A stretch of 20,432 bases of DNA from an uncultured Succinatimonas sp. Its GTDB lineage: Bacteria > Pseudomonadota > Gammaproteobacteria > Enterobacterales > Succinivibrionaceae. Position 1 is the stretch's first letter. Each line of letters begins with the position of its first letter. The position numbers and the translations under genes are program-made. Below the pieces are notes generated by a model that was not told the origin of the DNA, made no database searches, and was given only the letters and a program-made list of their open reading frames with translations. Below are positions 7,480-15,153 of the stretch, one piece after another. The stretch lies in assembly GCA_902465145.1 (NCBI GenBank), contig CABQMD010000004.1, positions 1-20,432 on the forward strand, read 5' to 3'.

Positions 7480-7520
7480 TTGATCAAATTTCTTAGTTTA
7501 TTTGTTAAAAATTTGATCAA
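7480..7520. repeat. 12-base inverted repeat between rpoN and hpf
   Basis: TTGATCAAATTT (7480-7491) is repeated inverted as AAATTTGATCAA (7509-7520), with 17 bases between. Each arm contains the palindrome TTGATCAA, with centres 33 bases apart. The repeat lies 15 bases after the rpoN stop and just upstream of the candidate hpf -35 box. It could be an RNA hairpin at the rpoN 3' end or a pair of protein-binding sites. No T-run follows in the rpoN direction. Confidence 0.6.
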
Positions 7521-7535
7521 ACGCAAAAAAGATAT

Positions 7536-9065
7536 TCAAACCAAACGTTTACGTTGTGAAGAAGAGACAATTCCCAGAGATTCGCGGTATTTTGCTACTG
7601 TCCTTCTGGCAACAATAATGCCTTCATCGGCTAACAAAGTCGACAGCCGACTGTCTGAAAGCGGTTTTCTCGCATTTTCTTTTGCTATTAACTCTTTGAT
7701 GCGAGCTCTTATTGCTTTTGATGATGCCGTTCCGCCGTCATCGGTGCTGACACTTGATGAGAAGAAATATTTTAGTTCAAATGTTCCCTTGGGAGTTTGT
7801 ATGTATTTTTCTGTTGTAATGCGGGATACGGTGGATTCATGCATTTCAATTTCAGATGCAATGTCATTTAACACCATAGGATGCAGAGATCCTTCTCCGT
7901 ATTCCATGAAATCTTGCTGTTTTTCTACAATAACTGAAGCAACCTTCATCAAGGTCTCGTTGCGTTTTGAAAGGCTTTGCATAAACCAGTTTGCTTCCTG
8001 GAGATTGTTTTTAAAAAATTTACGATCTTGTTCTGTTTGGGCTTGCGATGCTAGTTGACGGTAGTGTTCGTTGATCTTGATTTTGGGAATACTGTTTGAA
8101 TTTAATGTAGCGAAATATCTTCCGTCATCTCTTTTTATAACTATGACGTCAGGGATTATGAAATCTGATTTTTCTTTTACTGCGCCGCGTCCTGGTCTCG
8201 GATTTAGCGATGTAATCAAATCAATAGCCGGTTTTAATTCGTTTTCTTTAATATTAAGCTTTTGACAAAGCGTTCTGAAATCTCTAACTGATAGTTCTTT
8301 TAGATATTCGTTTACGATATGTAATGCTAATTTAGTTGTTGCAGAAGATGCTTTTGCTTCAAGCTGAAGTCTTAAACATTCTTGTACGTTGCGCGCCCCT
8401 ATTCCCACAGGATCGTAGTTCCAAATTAGCTTAAGAACGCTCAGAGCATCTTCCCGTGTAATTTCTGGGTATGTTTCATTGACGGTAGCAACGATACTTT
8501 CAAGTGATTCATGCAAATATCCAGAATCGTCTATACCGTCGATTATATTTTCAGCAATTAGTCTGTCTGCCCCTTCAAGCGGAGACAAATCCAATTGCCA
8601 ATGCAGATGATCATGGAGATCTTCGGTGGTCTCACCTTCGTAGACTTCGTCATTTCCCAATGATTGTCCGTGCCGTGTATCAGCCGAGCTGTGCCTTTGA
8701 TCTTGATTTTCAGAAAGATTTTGTACAGTGTTTTGCTCAGAGGATATGTTTACAGTTTGATTGGCATCTGGAAAAGCCGTATCCGTAGATTTTACCGATG
8801 AATCGTTATCAAACGGGTCAAATGCATCATTAGTGTCAGCATTGGCTTCTTGTTCGGCCAGACTCTCTAAAGATTCAAAGCGTTCATCGTTACCGTCATC
8901 TTCAACTTCGAGCATGGGATTTTGTAAAGCGACGGCTTTTATTTCCTGTCTTAGCTCCAATGTAGAGAGTTGCAACAATTTTATGGCTTGTTGCAATTGT
9001 GGTGTCAATGCTAATCCCAGCTTCTGGGTCTGCCTTAGCTGAAGTGAGTTGAACAAACCAGCCAT
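7536..9065 (-). CDS. rpoN: RNA polymerase sigma-54 factor
   Basis: RpoN directs polymerase to -24/-12 promoters that need an enhancer-binding ATPase. The 509-residue protein (477 in E. coli) opens with the glutamine- and leucine-rich region I, LALTPQLQQAIKLLQLSTLELRQEI. An acidic region II (about residues 55-145) is longer than in E. coli. The core-binding domain includes NPRPGRG, and a helix-turn-helix segment includes HESTVSRITTEKYIQTPKG. The RpoN box ARRTVAKYRE is at 486-495, near the C terminus. AGAGGA lies seven bases before the ATG. It follows lptB by 24 bases and is probably cotranscribed with the lpt genes, a standard gammaproteobacterial order. Confidence 0.97.
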   Translation of the reverse strand: MAGLFNSLQLRQTQKLGLALTPQLQQAIKLLQLSTLELRQEIKAVALQNPMLEVEDDGNDERFESLESLAEQEANADTNDAFDPFDNDSSVKSTDTAFPDANQTVNISSEQNTVQNLSENQDQRHSSADTRHGQSLGNDEVYEGETTEDLHDHLHWQLDLSPLEGADRLIAENIIDGIDDSGYLHESLESIVATVNETYPEITREDALSVLKLIWNYDPVGIGARNVQECLRLQLEAKASSATTKLALHIVNEYLKELSVRDFRTLCQKLNIKENELKPAIDLITSLNPRPGRGAVKEKSDFIIPDVIVIKRDDGRYFATLNSNSIPKIKINEHYRQLASQAQTEQDRKFFKNNLQEANWFMQSLSKRNETLMKVASVIVEKQQDFMEYGEGSLHPMVLNDIASEIEMHESTVSRITTEKYIQTPKGTFELKYFFSSSVSTDDGGTASSKAIRARIKELIAKENARKPLSDSRLSTLLADEGIIVARRTVAKYRESLGIVSSSQRKRLV

Positions 9066-9089
9066 TTTTTAGTCCTCTGTATTGAGAAT

Positions 9090-9815
9090 TCAGAGCGAAA
9101 AGTCTTTACCAAGATAAACGTTTTTTACTTTTTCGTTTTCCTGAACTTCCTGAGGGGTTCCCTGTGCTATTAATTCACCGGCGCTGACAATGTAAGCTCG
9201 CTCGCAAACCCCCAATGTTTCTCTGACGTTGTGATCTGTAATTAGGATCCCTATTCCGCGATTTTTAAGGTGCGTAATTATGTTTTTAATTTCAGATACT
9301 GAAATAGGGTCGACTCCTGCAAACGGTTCGTCAAGTAGTATGAATTTAGGACGTGCAGCTAAAGCTCTAGCAATTTCTACTCGGCGTCTTTCGCCTCCTG
9401 ACAAGGACATACCTAAGTTGTTACTGAGTGATGCGACGTTAAATTCGTCAAGCAAATCGCTGACTAGATTTTCTCGCTGTGCTTTATTTAGATCTTTTTG
9501 CAGTTCCGCAACCCCCATCAGGTTTTGATAAACGGTAAGTTTTCTGAAAATTGAATTTTCCTGAGGAAGATAACCGATCCCCATTCTGGCTCTTTGATGC
9601 ATGGGTAATGATGTAATGTCTCGCCCGTCTAGAAGTACTTGTCCCTGTTCAGAAGAGATGATCCCAACCAACATGTAAAAAGATGTTGTTTTGCCTGCGC
9701 CGTTTGGTCCTAACAAGCCAATGATAGAACCGCTGGATACTTCGAGGCTCACATCCTTGACCACCGTACGTTTTTTGTAGGTTTTTCTTAGGTGTAAAGC
9801 TTTAAGCTCACTCAT
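9090..9815 (-). CDS. lptB: LPS export ABC transporter ATPase LptB
   Basis: LptB powers extraction of lipopolysaccharide from the inner membrane as part of LptB2FGC. The 241-residue protein has the Walker [10 protein letters not shown] at 36-44, a Q-loop in [10 protein letters not shown], the signature [15 protein letters not shown] from 138, Walker [14 protein letters not shown] with glutamate 163, and switch histidine H195 in ITDHN. The Q-loop and signature sequences are those of LptB rather than a generic importer ATPase. It begins 13 bases after lptA. The Shine-Dalgarno match is poor, so translational coupling to lptA is plausible. lptF and lptG are not in the window, as is usual. Confidence 0.97.
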   Translation of the reverse strand: MSELKALHLRKTYKKRTVVKDVSLEVSSGSIIGLLGPNGAGKTTSFYMLVGIISSEQGQVLLDGRDITSLPMHQRARMGIGYLPQENSIFRKLTVYQNLMGVAELQKDLNKAQRENLVSDLLDEFNVASLSNNLGMSLSGGERRRVEIARALAARPKFILLDEPFAGVDPISVSEIKNIITHLKNRGIGILITDHNVRETLGVCERAYIVSAGELIAQGTPQEVQENEKVKNVYLGKDFSL

Positions 9816-9828
9816 TTTTGGAAATATC

Positions 9829-10356
9829 TCACTTTTTGCCGTTGTCTGATTTCATTTCTTGAGGAATAAAAGTACTCATTACTCTTCCTCCCTGGCTGTT
9901 GTTGTTTTGTGCTTTCATTTTTTGTGAGACGGTATTGTATTCAATTCTTTCGCCAGAGACGTGGGATTCACCTTGCCAGACAGTGGCATTGCCGGTTATT
10001 ACGATATCTCCGGTTAAAGGATAATATTTGAGCTTTGATGATTGAGTTCGAAGAATTTTTCCGTTGTCCAGCTCCTGTCTGAAGGTTACCGGTTTGCCCC
10101 AGCCTGTAACTTCTTTAAGCTCGTTTTTTTCGTTGCGTATAAGTTCTGCCTTGTCGCAATAAACTTCAATAGTTCCTTGGGTGGCATGTACATCATCGAT
10201 GAAATAAAGTTTGTTGGCCTGCAGATCAGCCAACTGTTCTTTTGAGGATACATTAAGCGGTTTGCTAGTGTCGTCTTTTAAAGCGAAAGACTGTTGCGAA
10301 TATGCGATTGCGGTAAGACTAATTATCAGAATGCTGATCCGGGTAATAAGTTGCAT
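9829..10356 (-). CDS. lptA: Periplasmic LPS transport protein LptA
   Basis: LptA oligomerises into the periplasmic bridge that carries lipopolysaccharide from LptC to LptD. The 175-residue protein begins with a Sec signal peptide of about 25 residues (basic start, hydrophobic stretch [14 protein letters not shown], cleavage near SFA). It continues with the OstA/LptA beta-jellyroll pattern: [59 protein letters not shown] and ERIEYNT. The first 38 bases overlap the end of lptC, which suggests translational coupling. An AAAGG lies within ten bases of the ATG. Order lptC-lptA-lptB is canonical. Confidence 0.95.
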   Translation of the reverse strand: MQLITRISILIISLTAIAYSQQSFALKDDTSKPLNVSSKEQLADLQANKLYFIDDVHATQGTIEVYCDKAELIRNEKNELKEVTGWGKPVTFRQELDNGKILRTQSSKLKYYPLTGDIVITGNATVWQGESHVSGERIEYNTVSQKMKAQNNNSQGGRVMSTFIPQEMKSDNGKK

Positions 10357-10900
10357 TGACGTTGCCTTTGTATGTGGAAATATCTTTATTCAGATCTATT
10401 GTAAAGTCGGTTCCTGCATTGATCCAACCCGTTCCGTACAATGTGGTGAGATCAGGTGATGTCACTAAATTGGATTTAAAATTGTAGTGAACTCTTTGAC
10501 TTTGTGCTTGAGTAATGGCTGCTCCCTTAAAAAGAGGTTTTAGCACTACATCCCTTTCCATTAAAGCAAAATCTCCATCACGCACTTGTCCTTGTTTGCC
10601 GCTCATAGTCCATTTTTCGATATGTTTGTCTTTACCGATCCTGTAAGTGGTTATTATAGGATTGGTAAGATGTGCAATACCGCTTCCATCGTCGTAACTG
10701 GCTGTATCTGCTTTTATGGTGTGATGTAAAAAGCCAGTTTTATCATAATTTTTGCCGTAAAAATCTAAAGCTGTATAGATTTTAGATGCAGTCTCAACAG
10801 AATTTTGTCGTTCTTGCAGAGTTTGTGTGTAGCGATAAAGACCTAAGGCTACAACAAACAGACATACGGTAATTACTGTAGATTTAATCGTAGTAGCCAT
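10319..10900 (-). CDS. lptC: LPS export protein LptC
   Basis: LptC is the inner-membrane-anchored component that takes lipopolysaccharide from LptB2FG and passes it to LptA. I place the start at the ATG at 10898-10900, giving 193 residues (191 in E. coli). A single transmembrane helix (about residues 6-24) follows a short basic start, then a periplasmic beta-jellyroll with LTNPIITTY and a GDFALMERDVVLKP segment. The ATG overlaps the kdsC stop as TGATG, a typical coupling arrangement. A longer reading frame exists but would begin inside kdsC and add 18 residues ahead of the membrane helix. The identification rests on fold pattern, length and gene order as well as sequence. Confidence 0.92.
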   Translation of the reverse strand: MATTIKSTVITVCLFVVALGLYRYTQTLQERQNSVETASKIYTALDFYGKNYDKTGFLHHTIKADTASYDDGSGIAHLTNPIITTYRIGKDKHIEKWTMSGKQGQVRDGDFALMERDVVLKPLFKGAAITQAQSQRVHYNFKSNLVTSPDLTTLYGTGWINAGTDFTIDLNKDISTYKGNVNATYYPDQHSDN

Positions 10901-11445
10901 CAAAAACCGCCGTCTGTATTCATTATCCCTTTTGCCATCAGGATAAGATCGCACAATTCTCTTACAGCACCACGACCGCCGTCACGATGTAAAGTAAGAT
11001 CAGCACGCTTTTGAATAAACGGTACTGCATCTTGAGGACAGGTACAAAAACCTGAAGCATCAAACATAGGTAAATCATTATGATCATCACCAATTGATGC
11101 CGATTGTTCTTTGGTCAAACCGAATTTTTTTAGAAGTTCTGCTACTGCAGGAGCTTTGTCCTTTTGCCCCTGTATCACATATTTGATCTGAACTTCCTCA
11201 CATCTGCGTTCTACCAAATGAGAGCTTCGACCGGTAATAACAGCGCATATGCAGTCACTTTTTGATTGTAATTGGGTAAGCCCCAAACCGTCTTTGGTGT
11301 AAAAACGCTTGTATTCTCCGGTATCGTTGTTGAGATAAATTCCCCCGTCGGTTAAAGTTCCGTCCACATCAAGCATTAAAAGTTTGATTTTAGAAAGACG
11401 GGAAAAGACTTGTTCAGATATAAATCCGTAGCAAGTGTTTATCAT
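10900..11445 (-). CDS. kdsC: 3-deoxy-D-manno-octulosonate 8-phosphate phosphatase KdsC
   Basis: KdsC hydrolyses KDO 8-phosphate to KDO, the first sugar of the lipopolysaccharide inner core. The 181-residue C0-type HAD phosphatase has motif I LMLDVDGTLTDG (nucleophile D26, acid D28), motif II in AVITGRSS and motif IV GDDHND at 119-124. The glycine-rich C-terminal segment RDGGRGAVRELCD is seen in KdsC and helps form the active site of the neighbouring subunit. GGGAG lies six bases before the ATG. It leads the lpt-rpoN cluster. The usual upstream kdsD is absent, and mlaF instead starts divergently 159 bases away. Confidence 0.96.
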   Translation of the reverse strand: MINTCYGFISEQVFSRLSKIKLLMLDVDGTLTDGGIYLNNDTGEYKRFYTKDGLGLTQLQSKSDCICAVITGRSSHLVERRCEEVQIKYVIQGQKDKAPAVAELLKKFGLTKEQSASIGDDHNDLPMFDASGFCTCPQDAVPFIQKRADLTLHRDGGRGAVRELCDLILMAKGIMNTDGGF

Positions 11446-11557
11446 AATGAGCTCCCTGTACGAAGGTGATATTTTCGCGTCGAATATCGTTTTTTTGTCT
11501 GTTACGAGTTTTGTGCCATATCTTGTAGAATACCGGCAAGCATCATGCTATCCATAA

Positions 11558-11586
11558 ATTATATCCTGCTTATGGCGGGTTAGCAG
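11558..11586 (-). promoter_or_regulatory. Candidate promoter of the kdsC-lpt cluster
   Basis: On the minus strand a perfect TATAAT (11563-11558) has CTGCTA 17 bases upstream (11586-11581, three of six consensus). It would give a leader of about 105 bases before kdsC. That leader contains an interrupted palindrome, GATATT/AATATC (11468-11473 with 11483-11488). Confidence 0.35.
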
Positions 11587-11604
11587 ACAGCCGGATTCAA
11601 ACAT

Positions 11605-12399
11605 ATGAATGAAGAGCTCATCGTTAAAATTGAAAATGTTTCTTTTTCATATTCTGGAAAGAATATTTACCACGGTTTGAATGTTTCTTTTCCTCGCGGA
11701 AAAATTACAGCTGTTTTGGGACCTTCTGGAACAGGAAAAACAACAGTTCTGCGTCTGATTGGTGCTCAGTTAAAGCCTGATTGTGGAAAAGTATTGTTTG
11801 ACGGCGTTGATATGCATGCCTTAAAACGTAAAGAACTTTATAAAATTAGGCAAAAAATGAGCATGCTATTTCAAAGCGGAGCCTTGTTTCAGGACATGAA
11901 TGTATTTGACAATACGGCATATCCTCTTTACGAACACACTAATTTACCTCATGAAATCATACGTGATTTGGTGATGATGAAACTTGAAGCGGTGGGAATG
12001 CTTGCTGCTTCACAGTTGTACCCGTCGGAATTGTCAGGGGGTATGTCAAGACGTGCTGCTCTGGCAAGAGCCATTGTTCTTGATCCGGAACTGATTATGT
12101 ATGATGAACCTTTTGTCGGTCAGGATCCCATTACCAAAGGGGTTTTGGTAAAGCTGATAGCTGATTTAAATGAAGCTTTGGGGTTAAGTTCAATAGTGGT
12201 AACTCACGACGTAAAAGAGATTATGGAAATAGCTCATTATGTTGTGATAGTGGCCGAAGGCAGTGTTCTTGGAGCAGGTACTCCAGAAGAAATAAAAAAT
12301 AGTTCAGATCCCAGAATAAGGCAGTTTATTAACGGTGAATTTGATGGTCCGTATGCTTTTCATCTAAAAGGAAAAGATAATTATCTGGAGGAACTTTAA
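11605..12399 (+). CDS. mlaF: Phospholipid transport ATP-binding protein MlaF
   Basis: MlaF is the cytoplasmic ATPase of the MlaFEDB complex, which moves phospholipids between the inner membrane and periplasmic MlaC to keep the outer membrane asymmetric. The 264-residue protein has Walker A GPSGTGKT at 39-46, [19 protein letters not shown] (the MCE-ATPase Q-loop region), signature [14 protein letters not shown] from 143, Walker [14 protein letters not shown] and switch histidine in VVTHD. These forms are characteristic of MCE-system ATPases. It opens the mlaFEDCB run. Its stop overlaps the mlaE start (TAATG). The start is ATG with only a weak Shine-Dalgarno match. Confidence 0.96.
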   Translation: MNEELIVKIENVSFSYSGKNIYHGLNVSFPRGKITAVLGPSGTGKTTVLRLIGAQLKPDCGKVLFDGVDMHALKRKELYKIRQKMSMLFQSGALFQDMNVFDNTAYPLYEHTNLPHEIIRDLVMMKLEAVGMLAASQLYPSELSGGMSRRAALARAIVLDPELIMYDEPFVGQDPITKGVLVKLIADLNEALGLSSIVVTHDVKEIMEIAHYVVIVAEGSVLGAGTPEEIKNSSDPRIRQFINGEFDGPYAFHLKGKDNYLEEL

Positions 12400-13172
12400 T
12401 GCTGAATTTTTTGGGAGCTTTGGGCAGATATTTTCTGCAGAAGATCTCTTCACTTGGCCGTTCCTTTGTCATGCTTGTAAATGTGTTGTTGGTAAAGCCT
12501 GATTTTAAACGCAATACGTTGTTGCTCATCAATGAGGTTTACTTTATCGGTGTTCAGTCTGTGATCATAATTTTAGTGTCAGGACTGTTTATTGGCATGG
12601 TTTTGGGATTACAAGGTTTCAATATTCTTAAGGATTTTATGGCTACTGGTTCTTTGGGAACATTAGTAGCTTTATCGATAATCAGAGAATTAGGACCGGT
12701 AGTAGCTGCATTGTTATATGCAGGACGTGCAGGTTCTGCACTTACAGCTGAAATAGGGCAACTGAAAGCTTCAGAACAGCTTTCTGCGTTGGAAATGATG
12801 GCTGTAGACCCTTTGCATAGAGTAATAGCACCGAGATTTTGGGGAGGGGTTATTAGTCTGCCTTTACTTTCGCTGATGTTTGCAGTGGTAGGTATTTATG
12901 GCGGCAAATTGGTAGGCGTGGATTGGCTCGGACTTGATGAAGGAATTTTCTGGTCTGGAATGCAGTCTAGCGTTGATATTTTTGATGATGTCATACCAAT
13001 GGCGGTTAAATCTTTTGTTTTTGCCGTGGTTTGTACTTGGATAGCCTTGTTCAATGGCTATGACTGCAAACCTACTTCTGCGGGGATCAGTGCGGCAACC
13101 ACCTCCACAGTTGTGCAGTCGTCGTTGTCTGTGCTGGGATTGGATTTTATTTTGACCGCATTGATGTTTTAG
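12399..13172 (+). CDS. mlaE: Phospholipid transport permease MlaE
   Basis: MlaE is the inner-membrane permease subunit that dimerises in the Mla complex and forms the lipid pocket under the MlaD ring. The 257-residue protein (260 in E. coli) has several hydrophobic segments. The MlaE/Ttg2B family core is clear: [27 protein letters not shown], then [25 protein letters not shown]. The C terminus has [22 protein letters not shown]. It overlaps mlaF by one base (TAATG), and GGAGG lies upstream within the mlaF end, so translation is probably coupled. Confidence 0.96.
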   Translation: MLNFLGALGRYFLQKISSLGRSFVMLVNVLLVKPDFKRNTLLLINEVYFIGVQSVIIILVSGLFIGMVLGLQGFNILKDFMATGSLGTLVALSIIRELGPVVAALLYAGRAGSALTAEIGQLKASEQLSALEMMAVDPLHRVIAPRFWGGVISLPLLSLMFAVVGIYGGKLVGVDWLGLDEGIFWSGMQSSVDIFDDVIPMAVKSFVFAVVCTWIALFNGYDCKPTSAGISAATTSTVVQSSLSVLGLDFILTALMF

Positions 13173-13184
13173 GAAAGTATAAAA

Positions 13185-13685
13185 ATGAAATATTTAAAAG
13201 CGGAAATTCTGGTTGGATTCTTTGTTTTTGCATCAATTGTAGCAGCGGCGGTGATGTCTCTTAAAATAGCTGGTTTGGTATTAAACGGCAGTTCAGCGTT
13301 TTATACCCTGCATGCAAAGTTTGACAATATAGGTTCTTTGAAATTAAGGGCTCCAGTAAAGATTGGCGGAGTGACGGTAGGACGTGTTTCTAAAATTTAC
13401 CTTGATGACAAAAATCTGATCCCTGTTGTTGATATGGAAATTGACTCGTCTTGTTCATCTTTATCCAATGAATCGAAAGCATCGATTCAGACGGCTGGAA
13501 TTATAGGTGAACAATATGTGTCTCTAACTCCTGGATTTTATGATGAAGAGTCGGGAAGTGAATATATGAAAGACGGTGATTATTTTACCGATACTGGTTC
13601 TGCCTTAGTACTGGAAGATCTTATAGGAAAGTTCCTTTACAGCGCAGGATCTGATGCGCAAGAAGAGAAGAAAAAATCAGAGTAA
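13185..13685 (+). CDS. mlaD: MCE-domain lipid-binding protein MlaD
   Basis: MlaD forms the periplasmic hexameric ring anchored beside MlaE and passes phospholipids to or from MlaC. The 166-residue protein has an N-terminal membrane helix (about residues 8-30, EILVGFFVFASIVAAAVMSL). One MCE domain follows, with LHAKFDNIGSLKLRAPVKIGGVTVGRV, SIQTAGIIGEQYVSLTPG, and a hydrophobic C-terminal helix (LVLEDLIGKFLYS). It is slightly shorter than the E. coli protein (183 residues), mainly at the C-terminal end. AGGA precedes the ATG. It lies 12 bases after mlaE. Confidence 0.95.
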   Translation: MKYLKAEILVGFFVFASIVAAAVMSLKIAGLVLNGSSAFYTLHAKFDNIGSLKLRAPVKIGGVTVGRVSKIYLDDKNLIPVVDMEIDSSCSSLSNESKASIQTAGIIGEQYVSLTPGFYDEESGSEYMKDGDYFTDTGSALVLEDLIGKFLYSAGSDAQEEKKKSE

Positions 13686-13715
13686 AAAAGGCAGACAGAA
13701 TTAAAGGAGATTGAT

Positions 13716-14327
13716 ATGAAGATTTTTAAAACCGTTATTGTTGCAACGGTGATGTTGATGACGTCGTTTATTTCATATGCTAAAAACGATAATCCTTATG
13801 AAACGGCCAATGCAATTGCAGTACAGACATTTGATGACTTGAAAACTAATCGTGAGCGTTTGCACGATAACAACGTGGTGATCGGGATCATAAAAAAGGA
13901 TTTGTTACCGTATGTTGATGTACGTTATGCCGCATATAAGGTAATCGGTACATCGCTTAAGCAAACTAGTAAGGAAGAAAGAGACGCCTTTACCGAAGCT
14001 TTTGGGGATTACATGATGCGTTCCATGTCAAATGCACTGGGGAAATATTCTAATCAGGAATTAAAAGTCAGTCCCGTTTCCGATGTGCCTGCAGATACGA
14101 CTATTGTTGCGGTTAAATATACGGTTACGCAAAACGGTGCTCCTGATATCAATTTCGTCGTTAAAATGAGACTTAATAAAAAGAGCGGTGAGTGGAAAGC
14201 ATTTGATTTAATAGCAGAAAATATAAGTATTTTGGATGCCAAGCAGGCCGAGTTGTCTCCTGTGATAAGAGATAAGGGTATAAGCGAGGCTATTAATATG
14301 TTAAAAAAAGCCAAGGTATCTGAATGA
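13716..14327 (+). CDS. mlaC: Periplasmic phospholipid shuttle MlaC
   Basis: MlaC is the soluble periplasmic carrier between the outer-membrane MlaA-porin complex and inner-membrane MlaFEDB. The 203-residue protein has a Sec signal peptide (MKIFKTVIVATVMLMTSFISYA, cleavage near residue 22). The Tol-Tol-Ttg2 (MlaC) fold follows: PYVDVRYAAYKVIG with a downstream FTEAFGDYMMRSMSNALGKY, and later WKAFDLIAENISILDA. A strong AAGGAG lies seven bases before the ATG. Its stop overlaps the mlaB start as ATGA. Confidence 0.94.
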   Translation: MKIFKTVIVATVMLMTSFISYAKNDNPYETANAIAVQTFDDLKTNRERLHDNNVVIGIIKKDLLPYVDVRYAAYKVIGTSLKQTSKEERDAFTEAFGDYMMRSMSNALGKYSNQELKVSPVSDVPADTTIVAVKYTVTQNGAPDINFVVKMRLNKKSGEWKAFDLIAENISILDAKQAELSPVIRDKGISEAINMLKKAKVSE

Positions 14328-14575
14328 CAATTTTTACCGAGCTAACCAAGCTTACCGTTCCTGAATTATGGAAACAAAGATCAGTTTTTTTTTCGGACGA
14401 TGCTGTGAATCTGGACGGTGTGAAAATTGATTCTGCCGGTGTGGCGTTTTTGGTGAGATGGACCAAAAGTTTAAAAAAAGGAAGAAAATTAAAGCTTATA
14501 AAGCCTAATGATGATCTTTTAAAACTGATTTCGGTATTTAGAATTGCCGACCTTTTTGATTGTGAACAAAGATAA
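14324..14575 (+). CDS. mlaB: STAS-domain protein MlaB
   Basis: MlaB is the small STAS-domain subunit that binds MlaF and is needed for a stable, active MlaFEDB complex. At 83 residues it is shorter than E. coli MlaB (97 residues), chiefly because the first strands are reduced. The STAS core remains: VNLDGVKIDSAGVAFLVRWTKSLKKG. In E. coli the motif is VDTGGL, with a threonine important for the MlaF contact; here a serine (DSAG) holds that place. Identity rests on position (ATGA overlap with mlaC, last gene of the mla set) plus this motif. ibaG and murA, often next in line, are absent and darP follows after 14 bases. Confidence 0.85.
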   Translation: MTIFTELTKLTVPELWKQRSVFFSDDAVNLDGVKIDSAGVAFLVRWTKSLKKGRKLKLIKPNDDLLKLISVFRIADLFDCEQR

Positions 14576-14589
14576 ATACGAGAAAATTG

Positions 14590-15153
14590 ATGAATAACGA
14601 CATACCTAATTTTGAAGGCTTTGATAGCGAACCAGATGAAATGAGCCGTAGCGCTCATAAACGTGAGGCTCAGGCTGTCAGAAAATTAGTAGAAGAAGTA
14701 GCCGGTTTGGGAGATCAAAGTTTTGCTAAATTGGTATTACCTTCTGACGTACGTGAAGCCATAAGTGTGGCCAGAAAATTAAGGCCGCGAAGCGATGAAA
14801 AGAGGCGGCAGTTGCAGTATGCGGCTAAACTTATGCGTGATTATTCTGATATTGATTTAAAAAAGCAGCTTTCATTATTGGGGGCTTCTTCCAAAGAAGA
14901 TCCTGACGTCATGCGTTATGAAAAACTGCGCAGTGAGCTTATCAATAGCGGTGTAGAAACAATAAATACTTTATGTCAGCTGTGTAAAGAGCTTGATCGT
15001 AACAAATTACGCAATTTGGTAAAAAAAGCAAAAGAAGAAGCTTTAAAAGTTGAAAACGGTGAAGAAAAACCTGCAGCTCGTCAGCTATTTAAATTTTTAA
15101 AAACAGAAATCAAAAAAGCCGGGATCAAAGTCCCGGATACTTTAATTTCCTAG
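14590..15153 (+). CDS. darP: Ribosome-associated protein DarP (YjgA, DUF615)
   Basis: DarP is a highly helical protein that binds late 50S ribosomal precursors and supports assembly of the large-subunit active centre. The 187-residue protein has the family size (183 in E. coli). It has an acidic N terminus and then conserved blocks: KREAQAVRKLVEEVAGLGDQ, LPSDVREAISVARKLR, EKRRQLQYAAKLMRD, RNKLRNLVKKAKEEA and AARQLFKFLKTEI. I prefer the ATG at 14590 to the adjacent in-frame TTG at 14587. Its last codons encode a terminator stem (15119-15136), and its stop codon touches the tldD stop. Position next to tldD is common in gammaproteobacteria. Confidence 0.92.
   Translation: MNNDIPNFEGFDSEPDEMSRSAHKREAQAVRKLVEEVAGLGDQSFAKLVLPSDVREAISVARKLRPRSDEKRRQLQYAAKLMRDYSDIDLKKQLSLLGASSKEDPDVMRYEKLRSELINSGVETINTLCQLCKELDRNKLRNLVKKAKEEALKVENGEEKPAARQLFKFLKTEIKKAGIKVPDTLIS
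15109..15147. terminator. Terminator embedded in the 3' end of darP, serving tldD
   Basis: CCGGGA (15119-15124) pairs with TCCCGG (15131-15136) around a six-base loop, inside the darP coding sequence. On the minus strand, a C and a run of T follow the stem (AAAAAAG before it on the plus strand), an excellent intrinsic terminator for tldD. On the plus strand the tail is only moderately T-rich (TACTTTAATTT), so it is weaker for darP. Confidence 0.8.

Noticed and set aside
7477..8058. A 193-residue plus-strand reading frame opposite the end of rpoN.
   Set aside because: It mirrors the conserved RpoN C-terminal domain, starts upstream in AT-rich intergenic DNA and shows no protein family pattern.
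10901..10954. An 18-residue upstream extension of LptC.
   Set aside because: It would lie inside kdsC. The ATG overlapping the kdsC stop gives a normal-length protein starting at the membrane helix.
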